Positions 8,216-16,708 of a DNA stretch of 64,000 nucleotides are shown here, one piece after another. A program made the position numbers and the translations under genes. Under the pieces are notes generated by a model. That model was not told the origin of the DNA. It saw nothing but the letters and a program-made list of their open reading frames with translations, and ran no database searches. Source of the DNA: Hydrogenophaga palleronii NBRC 102513 (GTDB taxonomy: Bacteria > Pseudomonadota > Gammaproteobacteria > Burkholderiales > Burkholderiaceae_C); contig NZ_BCTJ01000001.1 in NCBI RefSeq assembly GCF_001571225.1, forward strand, positions 434,001 to 498,000, given 5' to 3'. Every line of letters starts with the position of its first letter. The first letter of the stretch is position 1.

Positions 8216-9556
8216 ATGTCCACTGTTTTCAACTTCACCTTCGTCCCCTGGTTCCGCTCGGTCGCGCCCTACATCCACAAACACCGTGGCAACACCATCG
8301 TGGTCGGGATCGCGGGCGAGGCCATCGCCGCCGGCAAGCTGGAGAAGCTGGCGCAGGATCTGGCGCTGATCCAGAGCATGGGCGTGGACATCGTGCTGGT
8401 GCACGGTTTCCGGCCGCAGGTCAACGAGCAGCTGCGCCTCAAGGGGCACGAGGCCCGCTATTCGCATGGCATGCGCATCACAGACGCCGTGGCGCTGGAC
8501 TGCGCGCAGGAAGCCGCCGGCCAGCTGCGCTACGAGATCGAAGCCGCCTTCAGCCAGGGCCTGCCGAACACGCCCATGGCCGGTGCCACGGTGCGGGTGA
8601 TCTCGGGCAATTTCATCACCGCCCGCCCGGTGGGCCTGATCGATGGCGTGGACTTCATCCACTCCGGCCTGGTGCGCAAGGTCGATACCGACGGCATCCA
8701 GCGCACGCTCGACATGGGCGCCATGGTGCTGCTCTCGCCTTTCGGCTTCTCGCCCACCGGCGAGGCCTTCAACCTCACGATGGAAGACGTGGCGACCTCG
8801 GTGGCGATTGCGCTGCAGGCCGACAAGCTGATGTTCCTGACCGAAGTGCCGGGCATCCGCGTAGACAACACCAATCCAGAAAGCGACATCGACACCGAGT
8901 TGCCGCTGGCAGACGCCAAAAAGATGCTGGCTGCCCTGCCCATGGCCACCCAGCCGACCGACACCGCGTTCTACCTGCAGCACTGCATCCGCGCCTGCGA
9001 AGGCGGCGTGGAGCGCAGCCACATCCTGCCGTTCGCGGTGGACGGCGCGCTGCTGCTGGAGATCTACACCCACGATGGCATCGGCACCATGGTGGTGGAC
9101 GAAAAGCTGGAGAGCGTGCGCGAGGCCACCATGGACGACGTGAGCGGCATCGTGGCGCTGATCGAACCGTTCGAGAAGGACGGCACGCTGGTCAAGCGCG
9201 ACCGCACCGAGATCGAACGCGACGCCGGCAACTACACCATCATCGAACACGACGGCGTGATCTTCGGTTGCGCCGCGCTCTATCCCTACCCGGAAGAGCG
9301 CACCGGCGAAATGGCCGCGCTCACGGTCTCACCACACACCCAGAGCCAGGGTGATGGCGAACGCCTGCTCAAGCGCATCGAGGCGCGCGCCAAGGCACAG
9401 GGCCTGCAAAGCATCTTCGTGCTCACCACCCGCACCATGCACTGGTTCGTCAAACGTGGCTTCGTGCAGGTCAGCGCCGACTGGCTGCCCGAGGCGCGCA
9501 AGCGCAAGTACAACTGGGACCGCAAGAGCCAGGTGCTGGTGAAGAAGCTCGGCTGA
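8216..9556 (+). CDS. argA: ArgA, amino-acid N-acetyltransferase
   Basis: Classical two-domain N-acetylglutamate synthase, 446 residues, making N-acetylglutamate from glutamate and acetyl-CoA as the first step of arginine synthesis. Residues about 1-290 are an amino-acid-kinase-like domain (HRGNTIVVGIAGEA near the start, then DIVLVHGFRPQVNE), which carries arginine feedback in this family. The C-terminal part is a GNAT domain (VSPHTQSQGDGERLLKRIE, the acetyl-CoA loop). I chose the ATG at 8216 because the homology starts there with VFNFTFVPWFR. The downstream neighbour dsbB is convergent, with a GC-rich hairpin in between. Confidence 0.95.
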   Translation: MSTVFNFTFVPWFRSVAPYIHKHRGNTIVVGIAGEAIAAGKLEKLAQDLALIQSMGVDIVLVHGFRPQVNEQLRLKGHEARYSHGMRITDAVALDCAQEAAGQLRYEIEAAFSQGLPNTPMAGATVRVISGNFITARPVGLIDGVDFIHSGLVRKVDTDGIQRTLDMGAMVLLSPFGFSPTGEAFNLTMEDVATSVAIALQADKLMFLTEVPGIRVDNTNPESDIDTELPLADAKKMLAALPMATQPTDTAFYLQHCIRACEGGVERSHILPFAVDGALLLEIYTHDGIGTMVVDEKLESVREATMDDVSGIVALIEPFEKDGTLVKRDRTEIERDAGNYTIIEHDGVIFGCAALYPYPEERTGEMAALTVSPHTQSQGDGERLLKRIEARAKAQGLQSIFVLTTRTMHWFVKRGFVQVSADWLPEARKRKYNWDRKSQVLVKKLG

Positions 9557-9557
9557 G

Positions 9558-9577
9558 GGCCCGCGCGGGCGCGGGCC
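9558..9577. terminator. GC hairpin between convergent argA and dsbB
   Basis: GGCCCGCG (9558-9565) and CGCGGGCC (9570-9577) form an 8-bp stem with a CGGG loop directly after the argA stop and ahead of the dsbB stop. There is no U-tract, so it may act as a weak bidirectional terminator or an RNA end stabiliser. Confidence 0.4.
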
Positions 9578-9580
9578 GCG

Positions 9581-10105
9581 TCAGGCGGCGGGCCGCTTCA
9601 CCCAGAGCGCCACGGCCAGCGCGATGATGGCCGAGAAGCACAGGAACGACCAGTTCGCGATCGACAGGCCGAGGAAGGTCCAGTCGATCACCGAGCAGTC
9701 GCCGCTGCCACGAAAGATCATGGGGATCGCCCGGCGCAGCGGGAAGGCTTCGATCATGCCGAAGAAGTCGCGCCCGCAACTCATGATCTCCGGTGGGTTC
9801 CATTGCAACCAGCTCTGGCGCGCGGCCGTGAAGGCTCCGAAGACGGCGAGCAGGCCCATCAGCGCTACACCACTGTGGCGTGCCACGCGGCCCTTCAACA
9901 ACGCCGAAAGACCGGCCACCAGCGCCACCGCCACCAGCGCGTAACGCTGCACGATGCACATGGGGCACGGCTCCAGCCCGACGACGTGCTGCAGGTACAG
10001 GCCGAAGGCCAGCATGGCGGCGCAGGCGGCCGCGATCAGGCCGAGGATGCGGCGCGGGTGTTGGGTCAGCAGCGAAGGCCGGACCGGGGCAAGAGGGGCG
10101 TTCAA
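9581..10105 (-). CDS. dsbB: DsbB, disulfide bond formation protein B
   Basis: Inner-membrane quinone reductase that reoxidises DsbA. The 174 residues hold four hydrophobic segments. The first catalytic pair is CPMC at residues 47-50, right after the first membrane helix. The second periplasmic pair is the Cys in IMSCGRDFFG and the Cys in GSGDCSVIDW, both conserved in DsbB. Family length and topology are normal. It follows fpr on the same strand after 82 bases, so it may be co-transcribed with it, although the two have no functional link that I know of. Confidence 0.92.
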   Translation of the reverse strand: MNAPLAPVRPSLLTQHPRRILGLIAAACAAMLAFGLYLQHVVGLEPCPMCIVQRYALVAVALVAGLSALLKGRVARHSGVALMGLLAVFGAFTAARQSWLQWNPPEIMSCGRDFFGMIEAFPLRRAIPMIFRGSGDCSVIDWTFLGLSIANWSFLCFSAIIALAVALWVKRPAA

Positions 10106-10187
10106 GGGAAGTCCTGAAGTGGAGTGGCGGCAGCCGCCGAGGGCGACAGAGCAATGAGCCCTGCAGTCTGCCGCAAGTTCCCTCGCC

Positions 10188-10958
10188 TCAGCCGACGAAG
10201 GCGCGTTCGATCACGAAATCCCCCGGCGTGGTGGTGTTGCCTTCCTTGAAGCCGCGCTTTTCGCACAGGGCCTTGAGGTCGCGCAGCATCTCAGGGCTGC
10301 CGCAGATCATCACGCGGTCTTCGGCTGGGTTCAGCTGCGGCAGGCCCAGGTCTTTCGCGATCACGCCATCGGCCAGCAGTTGCGGAATGCGGCCCTGGTG
10401 CATGAAGGGCTCACGGGTAACCGTGGGGTAGTACAGCAGCTTCTGCTTGATCATGTCGCCCAGGAACTCGTCCTGCTTGAGCTGTTCGGTGATCAGCTCG
10501 CGGTAGGCCAGCTCCTTGACCTGGCGCACGCCGTGGATCAACACCACCTGTTCGTAACGCTCGTAGGTCTCGGGGTCGCGGATCACGCTCATGAACGGCG
10601 CCAGCCCGGTGCCGGTGCCCAGCAGGTACAGGCGCTTGGCCGGCAGCAGGTAGTCGATCAGCAGCGTGCCCGTGGGCTTGCGCCCGACCAGCAGGGTGTC
10701 GCCCACCTGGATGTGTTGCAGGCGCGAGGTGAGCGGACCGTCCTGCACCTTGATGCTCAGGAACTCCAGGTGGTCGGCCCAGTTGGCGCTGGCGATGCTG
10801 TAGGCGCGCAGCAGCGGCTTGCCATCCACGCGAAGGCCGATCATGGTGAAGTGGCCATTGGAGAAACGCAGCGAGGTGTCGCGCGTGGTGGTGAAGCTGA
10901 ACAGCCGGTCGGTCCAGTGGTGAACGCTGAGCACGCGCTCTTCCAGAAATGCACTCAT
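10188..10958 (-). CDS. fpr: Fpr, ferredoxin--NADP reductase (bacterial FAD type)
   Basis: FAD-containing reductase of 256 residues that moves electrons between NADPH and ferredoxin or flavodoxin. The FAD-binding barrel holds LRAYSIASANW (RxYS motif). The NADP half holds LYLLGTGTGLAPFMSVIRDPE and VMICGSPEMLRDL. It ends in FVIERAFVG, the aromatic C-terminal segment typical of bacterial subclass I Fpr. It is divergently oriented from yggX over a 283-base gap. A second, unrelated type of ferredoxin reductase is encoded at 20132-21235. Confidence 0.92.
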   Translation of the reverse strand: MSAFLEERVLSVHHWTDRLFSFTTTRDTSLRFSNGHFTMIGLRVDGKPLLRAYSIASANWADHLEFLSIKVQDGPLTSRLQHIQVGDTLLVGRKPTGTLLIDYLLPAKRLYLLGTGTGLAPFMSVIRDPETYERYEQVVLIHGVRQVKELAYRELITEQLKQDEFLGDMIKQKLLYYPTVTREPFMHQGRIPQLLADGVIAKDLGLPQLNPAEDRVMICGSPEMLRDLKALCEKRGFKEGNTTTPGDFVIERAFVG

Positions 10959-11241
10959 GAAAGTTCCTGAAGGGGAAGGGGTCGAACCCCGTATTGTAAA
11001 AAAGCGGGTCGGCCCGGCGGCTGGCGGGGTGATCGGCAGGCCCCACCGGCATGGCGGGCTCCGAAACCTTGCTACAGTGGCGGGCTTCCCGGGTGCCCCA
11101 GGGGCCCCGCGACCACCACCGGCGAACTGCGCCGACGAACAAAGAGTCCCGGATCATGCCGCCGTTTTGCCGGCCCGGGAACGATTAATTTGTTCCGACC
11201 GTTATAACCAAACCATCTAACCCACTTCCGAGGATTTCGCC

Positions 11242-11520
11242 ATGGCACGCACCGTTCACTGCATCAAACTCGGCAAGGAGGCCGAAGGCCTGGACTTCCC
11301 TCCTTACCCGGGCGAGATGGGCAAACGCCTGTACGAAAACGTCAGCAAGGAAGCCTGGGCCGCCTGGCTCAAGCACCAGACCATGCTGCTCAACGAGAAC
11401 CGCCTGAACCTGGCCGACGCACGCGCCCGCCAGTACCTGGCCCGCCAGATGGAAAAGCACTTCTTCGGTGACGGCGCCGATGCCGCTGCCGGCTATGTGC
11501 CGCCGGCCGAAGGCAGCTGA
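11242..11520 (+). CDS. yggX: YggX, probable Fe(2+)-trafficking protein
   Basis: Small protein of 92 residues of the YggX family, which protects iron-sulfur enzymes against oxidants and may traffic iron. The family signature is clear: [20 protein letters not shown] with the conserved Cys near the N-terminus, then [20 protein letters not shown] and the [17 protein letters not shown] helix. A GAGGA ribosome site lies upstream of the ATG. It is slightly longer at the C-terminus than E. coli YggX (91), within normal range. It is divergent from fpr. Confidence 0.93.
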   Translation: MARTVHCIKLGKEAEGLDFPPYPGEMGKRLYENVSKEAWAAWLKHQTMLLNENRLNLADARARQYLARQMEKHFFGDGADAAAGYVPPAEGS

Positions 11521-11556
11521 TCGTTCCGGCGCGGCGCCGCCGCCGCGCCCTCCCCT

Positions 11557-12729
11557 GTGCCCACCACTCCACAACGCCACGCCCTGGTGATCGGTGCCGG
11601 CCTGGCCGGGGCTGCTGCCTGCGCCGCGTTGGCGCGGCGCGGCTGGCGCCTCACGCTGCTGGATGCCGCCGACGGCCCCGCCCGGGGTGCCTCCGCTTTG
11701 CCGGTCGGCATGCTCAGCCCGCACGTGACCCGCGCACCCACGCCCTTGTCGCGCCTGTCCGCACTCGGTGTGGCCAGCACGCTGGCCGAGCTGCAGCGCC
11801 TGGTGCCGCAGGGCCAGGGCTGGCAGGCCTGCGAGGTCGACAACCGCGGCCACGATGCCGGCCGCTGGCCCGCGGCCATGGTGCGGCCCGCCGCCCTGGT
11901 GCAGGCCTGGCTGGCCGAGGCAGCGCACGCCAGTCCCTTGGAGATGCGGTGGAACACACGGGTGAATCGTTTGGAGCACCGCGACGGCCTTTGGCTGGCG
12001 CAGGGGCCCGACGGCCAGACCCTGGCCGAGGCCCCGACGGTGGTCGTGGCTTCGGCCTACGGTAGCCAGGCATTGGTCGCACAGGCTTCCCGGCTGGTGC
12101 CGGACGAGGCCTTGCCGCTGCGCCCGGTCAAGGGACAGATGAGCCTGGCGGCGCTGGACGGCGAAGCGCTGGCACCCAGGCCGCAGCGCGACAACGGCGT
12201 GTTTGTGCCCCTGTACGAAGACACGGGGCTGCCACCCCGCTGGCCGGCGCGCCTCTGGGCCATGGGCTCGACCTACGACCGTGGCGAAGACAACAGCAGC
12301 CTGAACGACTCCGCCCACGAACGCAACGCCACCAGCCTTGAAGCGCTGTGCCCTCCGGCCGCATTGGGCCTGCGCAATGCGCTGGCCTCAGGCCGCCTGC
12401 TGGGCTGGGCCCAGGTGCGCTGCGCCTCACTCGACCGCCTGCCGCTGGCGGGCGCCCTGCCCGATACCGCTGCGCTGCACACCCTGATGGCCCATGCCGG
12501 CCCGCGCCGCGGCCGTGTGGCGCTGCAGGACACGCCGCGCCTGCCCGGCCTGTTCATGCTGAGCGCCATGGGCTCGCGTGGACTCACGCTGGCGCACTGG
12601 TGCGCGGAGCAGCTGGCGGCACGAATGAATCAAGAGCCGGCATCCGATGCCTGGGCCGATCTGCTGGCGGCGATCGATCCCGCGCGCTTCGCCTGGAAAC
12701 AGGCCCGGCGCCAGCAGCCGGCGGCCTAA
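11557..12729 (+). CDS. FAD-dependent oxidoreductase resembling the MnmC C-terminal domain
   Basis: DAO-fold flavoprotein of 390 residues. ALVIGAGLAGAAACAALARRGW is a GxGxxG dinucleotide motif at the N-terminus, followed by GASALPVGMLSPHVT and, near the end, SAMGSRGLTLAHWCAE. This pattern fits the MnmC2 half of the bifunctional tRNA enzyme that removes the carboxymethyl group of cmnm5s2U34. The methyltransferase half (MnmD), usually fused in front, is absent: the upstream gene is yggX, 36 bases away. Start is GTG at 11557. Its stop overlaps the convergent next gene by four bases. It could instead be another glycine-oxidase-like enzyme. Confidence 0.6.
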   Translation: MPTTPQRHALVIGAGLAGAAACAALARRGWRLTLLDAADGPARGASALPVGMLSPHVTRAPTPLSRLSALGVASTLAELQRLVPQGQGWQACEVDNRGHDAGRWPAAMVRPAALVQAWLAEAAHASPLEMRWNTRVNRLEHRDGLWLAQGPDGQTLAEAPTVVVASAYGSQALVAQASRLVPDEALPLRPVKGQMSLAALDGEALAPRPQRDNGVFVPLYEDTGLPPRWPARLWAMGSTYDRGEDNSSLNDSAHERNATSLEALCPPAALGLRNALASGRLLGWAQVRCASLDRLPLAGALPDTAALHTLMAHAGPRRGRVALQDTPRLPGLFMLSAMGSRGLTLAHWCAEQLAARMNQEPASDAWADLLAAIDPARFAWKQARRQQPAA

Positions 12730-13535
12730 ATCAGGTCCAGCCAGCTCGAGATCTGGCGCGGCTGGAACGGTCGCTCCACCAGGGCCGTGATGCCCACCCG
12801 GTGCGCGTCGCGGCGCACACGGCGTCGCCGCCACCAGCCCGCCAGCGGGCCCGCCAGCTCGGTCGAGGCCAGCGTGAGCGCTTGCGGGTTGCGCTGCACG
12901 AACAGGCTCATCATGGCCCAGACGTCCATGCGGTGGTCGTCCAGGTTGAACACGCCGCAGACATAGCGGTAGCGCTGCATCAGATCGAGCGCGGACTGCA
13001 CGTCGACCGCCTCGTCCACAAGCCCCACCTTGGCCAGCGCCAGCCGCGTGCGCAGGTAGGTACCTTCCTGCTCGTCGGCACCAACCACCAGGGCTCGCCG
13101 CACGGTGTGGACCGGCTCATCCACGTCCATTTCCAGATCAAAGTCGAGGGGGCCGGGCAAGGTCACATCCAGATCAAGATGGCCGGAGTCGACTTGCCGG
13201 GCGGCAAACACGAGGTCCAGATCGTGCAGCACCGCTGCCCATTCAATGGGACGCTGCAACACACGCCAGGCGTGCTCGGGGGCATCGGCACCGACCCAGA
13301 TCAGCCTCTGCCCCGCCGGCATTCCCTTGGCGTGGGACAGCACCGCCTCCAGGCTCTCGCCATCCACCAATACCACTTGAGCCGCCACCGGGGCCACCGC
13401 GCCCGTGGCCGTCATCGGCATCCACGGTTTGTAAGACAGCTCCCGCTCCTGGGAAAGGCGGAACACGGTGTTGAGCGCATGGCGCTCGACATCCGAAAAC
13501 CCCACCACATGGACCAGGACACGCTGTTTTGGCAT
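12726..13535 (-). CDS. Protein with two degenerate receiver-like domains
   Basis: About 269 residues. I see two response-regulator-like halves. The first begins RVLVHVVGFSDVERHALNTV; the second begins RALVVGADEQEGTYLRTRLA and ends ALVERPFQPRQISSWLDLI. In the second half the acidic pocket is partly kept (ADEQE), but the phosphoacceptor position reads VFNLDD (Asn where Asp is expected) and the switch Lys before PF is Arg (VERPF). So it is probably a pseudo-receiver that is not phosphorylated in the usual way. There is no DNA-binding or enzymatic domain. The start is ATG 13535 (or 13544). It is divergent from the TSUP-cys cluster, which hints at a shared control region. Function unknown. Confidence 0.7.
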   Translation of the reverse strand: MPKQRVLVHVVGFSDVERHALNTVFRLSQERELSYKPWMPMTATGAVAPVAAQVVLVDGESLEAVLSHAKGMPAGQRLIWVGADAPEHAWRVLQRPIEWAAVLHDLDLVFAARQVDSGHLDLDVTLPGPLDFDLEMDVDEPVHTVRRALVVGADEQEGTYLRTRLALAKVGLVDEAVDVQSALDLMQRYRYVCGVFNLDDHRMDVWAMMSLFVQRNPQALTLASTELAGPLAGWWRRRRVRRDAHRVGITALVERPFQPRQISSWLDLI

Positions 13536-13640
13536 TGCGCGCATGTTACGCCCAGCCAGGCGATGCTCGGTCGATTCGAAGCGATAAACGGCCGCCGCTC
13601 GTGCATTTCGGCACGCGTCCATTTTCTTATGCCTGTCGGC

Positions 13641-13675
13641 TATATCCCCATGAGCAAAAAATCGTTTGGGATATA
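13641..13675. promoter_or_regulatory. Inverted repeat upstream of the TSUP-cys cluster
   Basis: TATATCCC (13641-13648) and GGGATATA (13668-13675) are perfect 8-bp inverted arms separated by 19 bases, in an AT-rich patch of an otherwise GC-rich region. They sit 26 bases before the ATG at 13701, between two divergent genes. Position and shape suit a regulator site, CysB being the obvious candidate, but CysB sites are degenerate and I cannot match a consensus. Confidence 0.4.
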
Positions 13676-13700
13676 TCACCTCGTCTTTAAAGTCCCGCCC

Positions 13701-14492
13701 ATGCCTGACATCGCCATCATCCTGGCCGGATTCGCCGTGGGACTCATCGTGGGTCTCACGGGTGTGGGCGGCGGTTCGTTGATGACCCCGATCCTGATCT
13801 TTTTCTTCGGCATCAAACCGTACCTGGCAGTCGGCACCGACCTGCTGTTTGCCGCCGTCACCAAGATGGGTGGCACGGTGCAACTGGCGCGCCAGAAGCT
13901 GGTGCCCTGGCGCGTGGTGGGCCAGCTGAGTGCCGGCAGCCTGCCCGCGGCGCTGTTGACGCTGTTGCTGCTGCGCCAGCTGGGCCCGGCCAGCCATGCG
14001 GTGCAATCCATCATGACCAACACCCTGGGTGTGGCGCTGCTGCTGACCGCAGCTGCCATGCTCTACAAGGCCGCACGTGGCAAACAGCTGCCGCGCGACC
14101 TCCCCACCGGCCAGCTGGCGCAAGCCACGCAGGCGCGCCACTGGAGCCTGCCGGTGCTGTTCGGTGCGGTGATCGGCACCCTGGTCACGCTCACCTCGGT
14201 GGGCGCGGGCGCCATCGGCGTGTCGGTGCTGTTGCTGTTGTTTCCCCTGCTGCCCCTGCCTCGCATCGTGGCCGCTGACATCGCCTATGCGGTGCCGCTC
14301 ACGCTGGTCGCGGGTCTCGGCCATGCCAGCCTGGGCTCGGTTGACTGGCCACTGCTGGGCAAGCTGCTGGCCGGCTCCCTGCCCGGCATCTGGCTCGGCA
14401 CAAGACTGATGCGCCACACCCCCGAACGCCTGGTGCGCTCCGCGCTGTCGGTGCTGCTGGCTTATGCCGGCACCAAGCTGATCGCTCTCTGA
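13701..14492 (+). CDS. TauE/SafE (TSUP) family membrane transporter
   Basis: Integral membrane protein of 263 residues with around eight hydrophobic segments. The first segment is DIAIILAGFAVGLIVGLTGVGGGSL, and the GLTGVGGGSLMTP motif is the TSUP hallmark. The second half repeats it as GTLVTLTSVGAGAIGVSVL. TSUP proteins move sulfite, sulfonates or other sulfur anions. Placement directly ahead of cysI (22 bases) suggests sulfate/sulfite uptake or sulfite export linked to assimilation. The ATG at 13701 is preferred; an in-frame ATG at 13650 lies inside the inverted repeat and would add 17 residues. Substrate not determined. Confidence 0.85.
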   Translation: MPDIAIILAGFAVGLIVGLTGVGGGSLMTPILIFFFGIKPYLAVGTDLLFAAVTKMGGTVQLARQKLVPWRVVGQLSAGSLPAALLTLLLLRQLGPASHAVQSIMTNTLGVALLLTAAAMLYKAARGKQLPRDLPTGQLAQATQARHWSLPVLFGAVIGTLVTLTSVGAGAIGVSVLLLLFPLLPLPRIVAADIAYAVPLTLVAGLGHASLGSVDWPLLGKLLAGSLPGIWLGTRLMRHTPERLVRSALSVLLAYAGTKLIAL

Positions 14493-14514
14493 TTTCTGAA
14501 GCTCCACGAAAACG

Positions 14515-16290
14515 ATGTACCAATATTCCGACTTTGACCGCCAGTTCGTGCACCTGCGTGCCGCCCAGTACCGCGACCAGCTCACCCGCTGGCAGGCCGG
14601 CACGCTCAAGGAAGACGAGTTCAAGCCACTGCGCCTGCAGAACGGCTGGTACGTGCAGCGCTTCGCGCCCATGCTGCGCGTGGCCGTGCCGTATGGCGAG
14701 ATCTCCAGCCCGCAGTTGCGTGTTCTGGCCAAGATCGCGCGCGACTACGACCACAAGGAAGATCACGACGTGTCCAAGGCCAACGCCGGCCTGAGCGAAG
14801 TGCCCACCCTGCCCGACCGCTGCGGCCACTTCACCACGCGGCAGAACGTGCAGTACAACTGGATTCCGTTGTCGCGCTCGGCCGACGTGATGGACCTGCT
14901 GGCCAGCGTCGGCATGCACGGCATCCAGACCAGCGGCAACTGCATCCGCAACATCACCACCGACGCGCTGGCCGGCATTGCGGTTGACGAGGTGGCAGAC
15001 CCGCGCCCGTTCGCGGAAATCCTGCGCCAGTGGAGCACGCTGCACCCCGAGTTCGCCTTTCTGCCGCGCAAGTTCAAGGTGGCCATCACCGGCGCGCGCG
15101 AAGACCGCGCGGCCACGGCCTGGCACGACGTCGGCCTGCGCCTGCTGCGCAATGTGGACGGTGAGCTGGGCTTTCAGGTGCGTGTGGGCGGTGGCATGGG
15201 CCGCACGCCCATCATCGGCAGCGTGATCCGCGAGTTCCTGCCCTGGCACCAGATCCTCAACTACCTCGAAGCCGTGGTGCGCGCCTACAACCGCTTCGGC
15301 CGCCGCGACAACATCTACAAGGCCCGCATCAAGATCCTGGTGAAGGCCGAGGGCCAGGCCTACACCGACCAGGTGGAAGCCGAGTACCGCGATATCGTCG
15401 AGAAAGACGGCGCACCGCACACCATCAGCCAGGCCGAACTGAACCGCGTGAGCGCTTTCTTCGTGCCGCCCCAACTGCGCTGCGACCGCAAGAGCGCCGA
15501 CGCCAAGATCGCCCACATCCTCAAGGCCGCGGCCGAAGACGATCTGGAGTTCAGCCGCTGGCTGCAGCAGAACGTGAAGCCGCACCAGAACCCCGATCTG
15601 CGCGCGGTCACGCTGTCGTTCAAGCGTTTCGGCCAGGCCCCTGGCGACGCCACGGCCGACCAGCTGGAACGCGCCGCCGATCTGGCCGAACGTTTCTCGG
15701 CCGGTGAAGCCCGCGTGACGCACGAGCAGAACCTGCTGCTGCCCTGGGTCAGCTGCGACCAGTTGCCCGAACTCTGGCGCGAGGCGCGCCGCCTCGGTCT
15801 GGCCAAGCCCAACATCGGCCTGCTGACCGACATGATCGCCTGCCCCGGCGGTGATTTCTGCGACCTCGCCAACGCACGCTCGCTGCCGCTGGCGCAAGCC
15901 ATCCTGGGCCGCTACACCGACCTCGACGAGCTGCACGACCTGGGCGAGATCGACCTGCACATCAGCGGCTGCATCAACTCCTGCGGCCACCACCACAGCG
16001 GGCACATCGGCATCCTGGGCGTCGACAAGGACGGCCAGGAGTGGTACCAGGTCACGCTGGGCGGCTCCGATGGCGCACGCCTGTCGGGCGAGCCGATGCC
16101 CGGCAAGGTCATCGGCCCGTCGTTCGCCGCCAGCGAAGTGCCTGACGTGATCGAAGCCCTGCTCGACACCTACCGCCTGCAACGCAACGGCAACGAGACC
16201 TTCGTGTCCACCCTGCGCCGCACCGGCGCCGACCCGTTCAAGACCGCCGCCAACGCGGTGCGCACCAGCACGGCACGCGCACCCGCCTGA
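14515..16290 (+). CDS. cysI: CysI, sulfite reductase hemoprotein (siroheme/4Fe-4S)
   Basis: Reduces sulfite to sulfide with six electrons. The 591 residues contain duplicated ferredoxin-like halves. The cluster/siroheme ligands are ACPGGDFC (C443 and C449) and GCINSCGHHHSG (C486 and C490), the C-x5-C and C-x3-C pattern of the sulfite/nitrite reductase family. The sequence NCIRNIT in the first half fits the assimilatory type. No CysJ flavoprotein is nearby. A ferredoxin (19790) and its reductase (20132) follow the cluster, so ferredoxin may be the donor (inference). It is the first large gene of a tight run ending with cysN. Confidence 0.93.
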   Translation: MYQYSDFDRQFVHLRAAQYRDQLTRWQAGTLKEDEFKPLRLQNGWYVQRFAPMLRVAVPYGEISSPQLRVLAKIARDYDHKEDHDVSKANAGLSEVPTLPDRCGHFTTRQNVQYNWIPLSRSADVMDLLASVGMHGIQTSGNCIRNITTDALAGIAVDEVADPRPFAEILRQWSTLHPEFAFLPRKFKVAITGAREDRAATAWHDVGLRLLRNVDGELGFQVRVGGGMGRTPIIGSVIREFLPWHQILNYLEAVVRAYNRFGRRDNIYKARIKILVKAEGQAYTDQVEAEYRDIVEKDGAPHTISQAELNRVSAFFVPPQLRCDRKSADAKIAHILKAAAEDDLEFSRWLQQNVKPHQNPDLRAVTLSFKRFGQAPGDATADQLERAADLAERFSAGEARVTHEQNLLLPWVSCDQLPELWREARRLGLAKPNIGLLTDMIACPGGDFCDLANARSLPLAQAILGRYTDLDELHDLGEIDLHISGCINSCGHHHSGHIGILGVDKDGQEWYQVTLGGSDGARLSGEPMPGKVIGPSFAASEVPDVIEALLDTYRLQRNGNETFVSTLRRTGADPFKTAANAVRTSTARAPA

Positions 16291-16300
16291 GGACAGCCCC

Positions 16301-16690
16301 ATGAGCCAGAACCTCCAACTCTTCAGCGCCGACGCGTTCACCGCCATCGAAGCCGAGGCAGAACGCCTTGCCATCGCCAACGACGCAGACCCGCGCGAGG
16401 CCGACCTGAGCGGCATCCGCGTGATCGAACTGCACTTTCCCAAGTTCAACGATGGCCGCGCTTTCAGCCAGGCCTTCCTGCTGCGCCGCCGCCTGGGCTT
16501 CAACGGCCAGATCCGCGCCACCGGCGACGTGCTGATCGACCAGCTGGTGCAGATGCAGCGCAGCGGCTTCACGCAGGCCGTGCTGCGTGCCGACCAGAAC
16601 CTGGCCCACGGTCAGGCGCTGCTCGCGCACTACCCGGCCTTCTACCAGGGCGACGCGGTGCACACCTCGCCGCACTTTGCCACCGCCTGA
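16301..16690 (+). CDS. DUF934 family protein of the cys cluster
   Basis: A 129-residue DUF934 protein. These are found almost always next to cysI/cysH in proteobacteria and lack a proven biochemical role. The conserved parts are IRVIELHFPKFNDGRAFSQA and LRRRLGFNGQIRATGDVLIDQ, followed by an FTQAVLRADQNL segment. There are no Cys clusters, so a redox role is not obvious; an assembly or partner role for CysI or CysH is a guess. It starts 10 bases after cysI and is followed 18 bases later by cysH. It is a little shorter than many homologues. Confidence 0.85.
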   Translation: MSQNLQLFSADAFTAIEAEAERLAIANDADPREADLSGIRVIELHFPKFNDGRAFSQAFLLRRRLGFNGQIRATGDVLIDQLVQMQRSGFTQAVLRADQNLAHGQALLAHYPAFYQGDAVHTSPHFATA

Positions 16691-16708
16691 GCACCGAAAG
16701 CCGACACC

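Noticed and set aside
12348-13700. Long in-frame extension upstream of the TSUP gene
   Set aside because: It runs through the MnmC-like and pseudo-receiver genes. The TSUP homology starts only at 13701, and the inverted repeat in the gap argues for a control region.
14299-16572. 757-codon open frame on the minus strand
   Set aside because: Shadow of cysI and its neighbours; low-complexity composition and no domain.
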